Shown here in pieces: positions 42,350 through 46,263 of a stretch of DNA of 46,263 bases. The translations under genes and the position numbers were made by a program. The notes beneath the pieces were generated by a model. That model worked only from the letters and a program-made list of their open reading frames with translations. It was not told the origin of the DNA and did no database searches. The first letter of the stretch is position 1. Each line of letters opens with the position of its first letter. Origin of the DNA: Salinivirgaceae bacterium (GTDB taxonomy: Bacteria > Bacteroidota > Bacteroidia > Bacteroidales > SZUA-534); contig JAFYYJ010000015.1 in assembly GCA_017557605.1 (NCBI GenBank), positions 1-46,263 on the forward strand, given 5' to 3'.

Positions 42350-42508
42350 AAAAAATAAAAAGCTTGATGTAAGGCATTGTCCAAAATTATTCAACCAAAT
42401 TAATTAACCCATGAAAAAAATACTGTAGCCCTAAAAGAAGAGAAGGTTATAGTTAGACATAGAAAGAAGAGACCTTACACCAAGCTTTTCAAAGAACTAT
42501 AACCTTAC
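42350..42508 (-). ncRNA. Candidate small RNA or long leader with alternative stems
   Basis: A minus-strand transcript of about 160 bases from the consensus promoter at 42514-42543 to a T-rich end. Two long stems are visible. Stem A pairs 42473-42489 (AAAAGCTTGGTGTAAGG on the minus strand) with 42358-42374 through 17 pairs, one being G-U, and is followed by UUUAUUUUUUU, like a terminator with a very long loop. Stem B pairs 42495-42506 with 42443-42454 through 12 perfect pairs. The arms interleave, so A and B form a pseudoknot or exclude each other. GGTGTAAGG also occurs twice (near the start and at 42473-42481), so the 3' arm can choose between two partners. It does not match 6S, tmRNA or SRP RNA as I know them. 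It could be an independent sRNA or an attenuated leader of the PKD-protein gene. No expression evidence exists here. Confidence 0.45.
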
Positions 42509-42513
42509 ACCGA

Positions 42514-42543
42514 CAAAGGTAACACCACTTTTTGATTGTGCAA
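42514..42543 (-). promoter_or_regulatory. Consensus promoter of the small RNA candidate
   Basis: Minus-strand TTG (42541-42543), 19 bases, TACCTTTG (42514-42521), an exact match to the Bacteroidota consensus. It has no annotated gene within 300 bases downstream, which is why the RNA candidate is proposed. Confidence 0.55.
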
Positions 42544-42845
42544 GCGTTTTAATGAAAAAAATCTAATTTTTTTTCTAATCGTTCTTATTGTCCGTGTAAT
42601 GCATTGCTATACAGCAAAATGACGGTGGCGGTTTTTGGCGCCTAATAGGTCTTTTTTGTCCCAAAAATCGGATGTTTGGTGAGCAAAACGATAAAAATTC
42701 AGTTCCAGAACGTCATTTTTGTGCTAATTGTCATTAAAAAGTGTGATAAATAACATAAAAAAACATCGTTTTTGACGCATGAAATTTCGGGTGTCTTTAC
42801 CAATCATTTCAATCCTCATTCCCTAATCCAGGCGCCCAAATAATC

Positions 42846-42875
42846 TTGTATCTTATCACATATTGATTATATTTG
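42846..42875 (+). promoter_or_regulatory. Consensus promoter of the unknown envelope operon
   Basis: TTG (42846-42848), 19 bases, TATATTTG (42868-42875), an exact -7 match. Transcription would begin near 42881, only about 12 bases before the start codon at 42893, giving a very short leader. Confidence 0.65.
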
Positions 42876-42892
42876 AACTTTAATTTTCGTTT

Positions 42893-44602
42893 ATGCGCAG
42901 GTTTTTATTATCGGTTTTATTGATAGGTGCGATGCAGTTCGCCAATGCTCAGGCTGATGGCAGCTATATGAAAGAGTACAACCGTAACTCGCTGACCATT
43001 CTTCTGGTCGATGGCGGCAAATACAGCTCCGACCTGAAAGCGGCAATGAACACAGTCGCCGTGCCCGAGAAGTTTGACAACAACATGCTTGGCAAGCGTA
43101 TATTGCCGCCGGCCTCCAGCTCCGACGAGGTGCGTTTGAAACTTGAGTCGATGGATATCCCGAAGGATATTTTCTCGAAGTGGTTCTCGCGCACCGACGA
43201 CGGGCGTTTCAGCATGTCGGTCATTCACGAGCGCGGCCTCTACAATGCCACCGACGCTGATGTTCATGCGGCTTCGGCAACCAAGCGCGGCCTCGACAAG
43301 CTCCAGGACGCTGGCGAGAAGCTTATCAAACAGTCGTATGTGATGGTGGTTTGCTTTGGCGACATTAAAACGATGAATCAGATTTATGACGAGATAGACG
43401 CCAAAAACCGCAACATTTCAAAAACCTTCGGTACCAAATTCACCCCCGTCGAGCGTGACCGCAACGGTTACCGTGGCGAGGCGGCCGGATTCCTTTTCCG
43501 CCTGTCGAACGTGTCGGAAGCGATGAACGATTTCTACTCCAACATGTGGATTTTTGACGACGACGCGCCGGAAACGGTGGCTGCCAAACGCCAGAAATTC
43601 AACGATGCGGAGTTCCATCTCGCCTATGTGACTTCGGCTACAGCGTCGGTTGATGCGTCGCAGTCGAACTATGTGCCGCAGAAGAGTCGCCAGGAGTTGT
43701 TCGATATTTTGCTCAACAGCTCGGTCGATATGCTTATCAACGGCTTTGAGAACAAAGTTGAGCAGTGGAAAGTGCGGACAACATTGTACAGCACGTTCCC
43801 ATTGCGCGCCAAAATAGGCACAAAAGAGAATCTTCACATCGAAGACCGATATTTTGTGTATGAGTATCAGATGGATAAGAACGGCCAGGTGGAGCCGAAG
43901 CGCCGTGGCGTCATCCGCGCCAAAAAGGTGATAAACAACAGCCATGTGGCTGATGGCGGCGGCAACGACAATCTGCGCCAGACAACATCGAAATTTTACC
44001 AGATTGCGGGACACAAGCTGGAGCCGGGCATGTTCCTCGAGCAGGCCAACGACTACGGTATGGGAGTGATTGTCGGTTACTCGGCAAGCGGACCGAGTGC
44101 GGCATATCTTACTCTTGAAGGTCTTGTGGGACAGTATGTCGGGTTGACACAGGTAAAAGCGTTTTTGACCGGACGTGTCGGGGCTGGCGGTTACGATATA
44201 TCTCAATCTTGCACAAGGTTTCATCAGTTCAAAGATGAGTCGTCGTTCTTGTTCTTGGGTGCTGAAGGCGGATTGTCGAAAGGTTTTTTTGTGGCGCGAA
44301 ATCTGTCGCTGTCGGGACATGTGGGCGTATCGTTTGAGTGGGCCATGCCGTTTGATGAGGATGTGAGCAAAGAAATAAGCAATGGTACTATATGCGGAAT
44401 GTTCGGATTGGTGGGAGCGCAGGCGGCTGTCAACATTAAGTATAATTGGCAGATTGTTGGCGGTTTGAACTATTATGCCGAGATTGGTGATGCGACAATT
44501 TCCAAGGAAGATAACTCAACCCCATTGGGCGCAGCCTATTCCGAAATCTTTGAAGGACGTGCAGGTGCAAATATTAATATAGGCCTACGCATCCAATTTT
44601 GA
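42893..44602 (+). CDS. Exported protein of unknown function, likely outer-membrane
   Basis: A 569-residue protein with signal peptide MRRFLLSVLLIGAMQFANAQ. The N-terminal two thirds (about 25-370) are mixed alpha/beta, with SLTILLVDGGKYSSDLKAAM, SYVMVVCFGDIKTMNQIYDE and GEAAGFLFRLSNVSEAMNDF. The last third is glycine- and aromatic-rich with short amphipathic strands (AYLTLEGLVGQYVG, LTGRVGAGGYDIS, SFLFLGAEGGLSKGFFV, LSGHVGVSFEWAMPF) and ends ANINIGLRIQF, the terminal aromatic typical of outer-membrane barrels. I do not recognise the family. It is the first gene of an apparent operon with a lipoprotein (114-base gap) and a DUF6175-like protein, driven by the promoter at 42846-42875. Confidence 0.75.
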   Translation: MRRFLLSVLLIGAMQFANAQADGSYMKEYNRNSLTILLVDGGKYSSDLKAAMNTVAVPEKFDNNMLGKRILPPASSSDEVRLKLESMDIPKDIFSKWFSRTDDGRFSMSVIHERGLYNATDADVHAASATKRGLDKLQDAGEKLIKQSYVMVVCFGDIKTMNQIYDEIDAKNRNISKTFGTKFTPVERDRNGYRGEAAGFLFRLSNVSEAMNDFYSNMWIFDDDAPETVAAKRQKFNDAEFHLAYVTSATASVDASQSNYVPQKSRQELFDILLNSSVDMLINGFENKVEQWKVRTTLYSTFPLRAKIGTKENLHIEDRYFVYEYQMDKNGQVEPKRRGVIRAKKVINNSHVADGGGNDNLRQTTSKFYQIAGHKLEPGMFLEQANDYGMGVIVGYSASGPSAAYLTLEGLVGQYVGLTQVKAFLTGRVGAGGYDISQSCTRFHQFKDESSFLFLGAEGGLSKGFFVARNLSLSGHVGVSFEWAMPFDEDVSKEISNGTICGMFGLVGAQAAVNIKYNWQIVGGLNYYAEIGDATISKEDNSTPLGAAYSEIFEGRAGANINIGLRIQF

Positions 44603-44716
44603 TTTCGAATCGTCTAATATATAATTGAAAACCGATGGTGGAATGAATGATGAAAGATTGATTACAGTAAAAAGTTTTAAATCAACATAATACGTTAAAC
44701 TAGAAAAATAATTACG

Positions 44717-45256
44717 ATGAGAAAAATTACAACGTTTTTTGCGATTGCACTTGCAGCTGTTATGGTAACAGGTTGTGTGTCGATAGTTGATGCACAATCG
44801 CGCCACAAAGTGCGTAAGATGGAGTATAACAGCAAGTATAACTACGAGGTTGCCACACTGGCTGTCGGTGTTGACGGAACCAAGTTGGTTAAGGTTTGGG
44901 GCTATGGTAAGAAGGCCGAGGATGCCATTCGTCACGCCAAAGAACTGGGTGTGGCTTGCGCGTTGTTCCATGGTTTTCCGGCAGGCAGCAATGGCTCGGC
45001 CGCTCCAACACCAGCCATTATTAAAAATGCAGCCGAACCTGAGGCGCATCAGGATTACTTCGACAACTTCTTCGCTCCGGGCGGACAATATCTGCAATAT
45101 GTCAACCTCAGCGACAACGGGCCTTCGAGCGACCGTGTGAAAGACAAAACCACCAAGATGTACAAAGTGGGCGTTGTTATGTCGATAGCATACGACGAAC
45201 TACGCAAGGAGATGGAGCGTCAAGGTATCGCCAAAGGTTTGAATAGCGGATTCTAA
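44717..45256 (+). CDS. Small lipoprotein of unknown function
   Basis: A 179-residue lipoprotein: MRKITTFFAIALAAVMVTGC, lipidated C20. After a short basic stretch (RHKVRKMEYNSKYNYE) there is a compact domain with VATLAVGVDGTKLVKVWGYG and KKAEDAIRHAKELGVACALF, a pattern of beta strand - helix seen in small envelope proteins that pack on a partner; no named domain is recognised. The C-terminal part has FAPGGQYLQYVNLSD and VGVVMSIAYDELRKEMERQG. It is the second gene of the unknown operon; 114 bases separate it from the first gene and no promoter is seen in that gap. Confidence 0.75.
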   Translation: MRKITTFFAIALAAVMVTGCVSIVDAQSRHKVRKMEYNSKYNYEVATLAVGVDGTKLVKVWGYGKKAEDAIRHAKELGVACALFHGFPAGSNGSAAPTPAIIKNAAEPEAHQDYFDNFFAPGGQYLQYVNLSDNGPSSDRVKDKTTKMYKVGVVMSIAYDELRKEMERQGIAKGLNSGF

Positions 45257-45283
45257 TTTGATAACCAATAAAATATGATTATT

Positions 45284-46249
45284 ATGAAAAAGTTATTAAT
45301 GTTATCGTCGGCATTGCTTTTGGCCGCCGGCGTGTTTGCTCAGGCTAAAAAGCCCACTATTATGGTTGTGCCAAGCGACCGTTACTGCATCGAGAATGGC
45401 TACAAAACCACTTTCGACAATCAGGGGACAATTGTTGAATTGCCCGATTACAAGAAACTTCTTCAGAACGATGCCGATATGCGTCTGGCCATATCGAAGA
45501 TAAGCGGAATAATGTCGGACCGCGAGTTCCCGCTCAAAGACTTGGAGCAGGAGATGCGCAACATGAGCAACGAGGCAGCCGAATCGTCGGTGCTGACAGG
45601 CGCTTCGGGTGGCGGCATTGTTGAGTCGCCTATCGATGCGTTGAAACGTACTGCCAAAGCTGATATCATTATGGACCTCGATGTTTCGCTGGAGAAAAAC
45701 GGTCCTAAGAATCGTGTCCGCTTCATCTTGAACGGCCTCGACGCTTACACAAGCAAGAATGTGGCAAGCTCTACGGGCGTTGGCGAGCCAAGCACATCGT
45801 CGTCAGTGGGTATACTGATTGAGGAGGCTGTCCTTAGCCACATGGACGAGTTCTGCGGCCGCCTTCAGGCTCATTTCGACGATATGTTCAAAAATGGTCG
45901 TGAGGTGAAGATTATGGTTAAGCTGTTCGATGGCAGCGAAGTCAATCTGAACGAGGAGTTCGACTATAACGGAAACACCGATGAACTGGGAATCCTTATC
46001 GAGGACTGGATGGCTGACAACACAGTGGGCGGTCGTTACAGCCTGACCGACGGAACAGAGAATTTCCAACGCTACGAGCAGGTTCGCATACCACTTTATT
46101 ATGAGCGCAATGGCCGCGAGCGTGCTATGGACACACGTACGTATGTCAATAATCTTAAGAGCTTCCTTGCAAAGCCGCCGTTCAATCTTGAATCGAAGGT
46201 TTATATGCGCGGTCTGGGTGAGGCATGGCTGATTATCGGAGAAAAGTAA
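45284..46249 (+). CDS. Exported protein, DUF6175-like
   Basis: A 321-residue protein started at MKKLLMLSSALLLAAGVFAQ (45284), a signal peptide; an ATG three codons upstream is also possible. The mature start KPTIMVVPSDRYCIENGYKT and the segment MRLAISKISGIMSDREFPLKDLEQEMRNM recall DUF6175, a Bacteroidota family of unknown function; the family name is from memory. KADIIMDLDVSLEKNG and KNRVRFILNGLDAYTSKNVA suggest a CsgG/LpoB-like alpha/beta fold, which is an inference. The C-terminal third includes VKIMVKLFDGSEVNLNEEF and ends AWLIIGEK. It is 27 bases after the lipoprotein gene and is the last gene before the window edge; the operon may continue to the right. Confidence 0.78.
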   Translation: MKKLLMLSSALLLAAGVFAQAKKPTIMVVPSDRYCIENGYKTTFDNQGTIVELPDYKKLLQNDADMRLAISKISGIMSDREFPLKDLEQEMRNMSNEAAESSVLTGASGGGIVESPIDALKRTAKADIIMDLDVSLEKNGPKNRVRFILNGLDAYTSKNVASSTGVGEPSTSSSVGILIEEAVLSHMDEFCGRLQAHFDDMFKNGREVKIMVKLFDGSEVNLNEEFDYNGNTDELGILIEDWMADNTVGGRYSLTDGTENFQRYEQVRIPLYYERNGRERAMDTRTYVNNLKSFLAKPPFNLESKVYMRGLGEAWLIIGEK

Positions 46250-46263
46250 ATAAAATAGAAGAA

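Larger units (their letters stand above)
42158..42892. other. 735-base gene-free gap between divergent genes
   Basis: The only stretch above 300 bases without a gene. It contains the divergent promoters of the giant PKD protein and of the unknown operon to the right, a small palindrome, and the structured minus-strand RNA candidate at 42350-42508. The part from about 42550 to 42845 shows no supported feature apart from A/T runs. No coding pattern or tRNA-like structure was found. Confidence 0.8.

Noticed and set aside
42411..42428. Leader peptide ATG-AAA-AAA-ATA-CTG-TAG (five codons) on the plus strand
   Set aside because: It has no plus-strand promoter near it and lies inside the minus-strand RNA candidate. 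A-rich start-like strings are common here; a similar one occurs at about 42554.
42616..42719. Nine-base inverted repeat AAAATGACG/CGTCATTTT with an 86-base loop
   Set aside because: One such nine-base pairing is expected by chance in a gap of this length.
1..46263. tRNA, rRNA, transposase or integrase genes and prophage features
   Set aside because: Gaps were read on both strands and no cloverleaf with TTCGA-type T-loop and acceptor stem, no rRNA core sequence and no recombinase motif was seen; gaps are mostly under 300 bases.

Overview
The window looks like a chromosomal segment of a Bacteroidota (Bacteroidales-type) bacterium. Direct signs are repeated -33/-7 promoters of the TTG...TAnnTTTG type, type IX secretion (T9SS) C-terminal signals on two proteins, a PorP/SprF-family outer-membrane protein, many Gly-Gln-type secreted or lipoprotein signal peptides, and a carbohydrate-degrading operon with GH31 and GH127 enzymes. 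No rRNA, tRNA, CRISPR array, insertion sequence or prophage was seen. The species cannot be named from the sequence.

Layout. 1-9104 (all minus): a GH43 arabinosidase/xylosidase cut by the left edge, then a four-gene operon transcribed right to left: GH127 beta-L-arabinofuranosidase lipoprotein, GH31 alpha-xylosidase/glucosidase, a polytopic membrane protein resembling DUF6057, and a beta-propeller lipoprotein with a CxxCH motif. 9205-13362 (minus): RNase Z, a STAS protein, ribosomal protein S1 and ProC. 13456-14181 (minus): a small secreted zincin. 14452-23448 (plus): RfbD, phosphoglucomutase, a PfkB sugar kinase, a DUF4268-like protein, a Pif1/RecD-type helicase with HRDC and HTH tails, a lipoprotein and XseA. 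Intergenic gaps in the first half of this block carry degenerate low-complexity repeats of one family.

23485-26163 (minus) is a subtilisin-like protease with a type A T9SS sorting domain. 26339-33650 (plus) holds an orphan LytTR response regulator, a secreted protein of unknown role, HtpG, and a CBS protein - Omp85-like protein - GH3 NagZ-like lipoprotein operon. 33657-42157 (minus) is a 2491-residue multi-PKD surface protein with a type B T9SS domain, followed by its likely PorP/SprF partner. A 735-base gene-free gap (42158-42892) follows; it contains a candidate small RNA or leader with its own consensus promoter and U-rich 3' end. 42893-46249 (plus) is an apparent operon of three exported proteins of unknown function, one resembling DUF6175.

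How the genes fit together. The left block should take apart arabinose- and xylose-containing plant glycans outside the cytoplasm, although no SusC/SusD pair is in view. The RfbD, phosphoglucomutase and sugar kinase genes supply sugar phosphate and dTDP-rhamnose metabolism. The right half is dominated by the cell surface: T9SS cargo, its membrane partner, an Omp85-like barrel and a possible peptidoglycan-recycling glycosidase. The most unusual items are the structured intergenic RNA candidate, the uncharacterised three-gene envelope operon, the CxxCH lipoprotein with its membrane partner, and the dispersed intergenic repeats.
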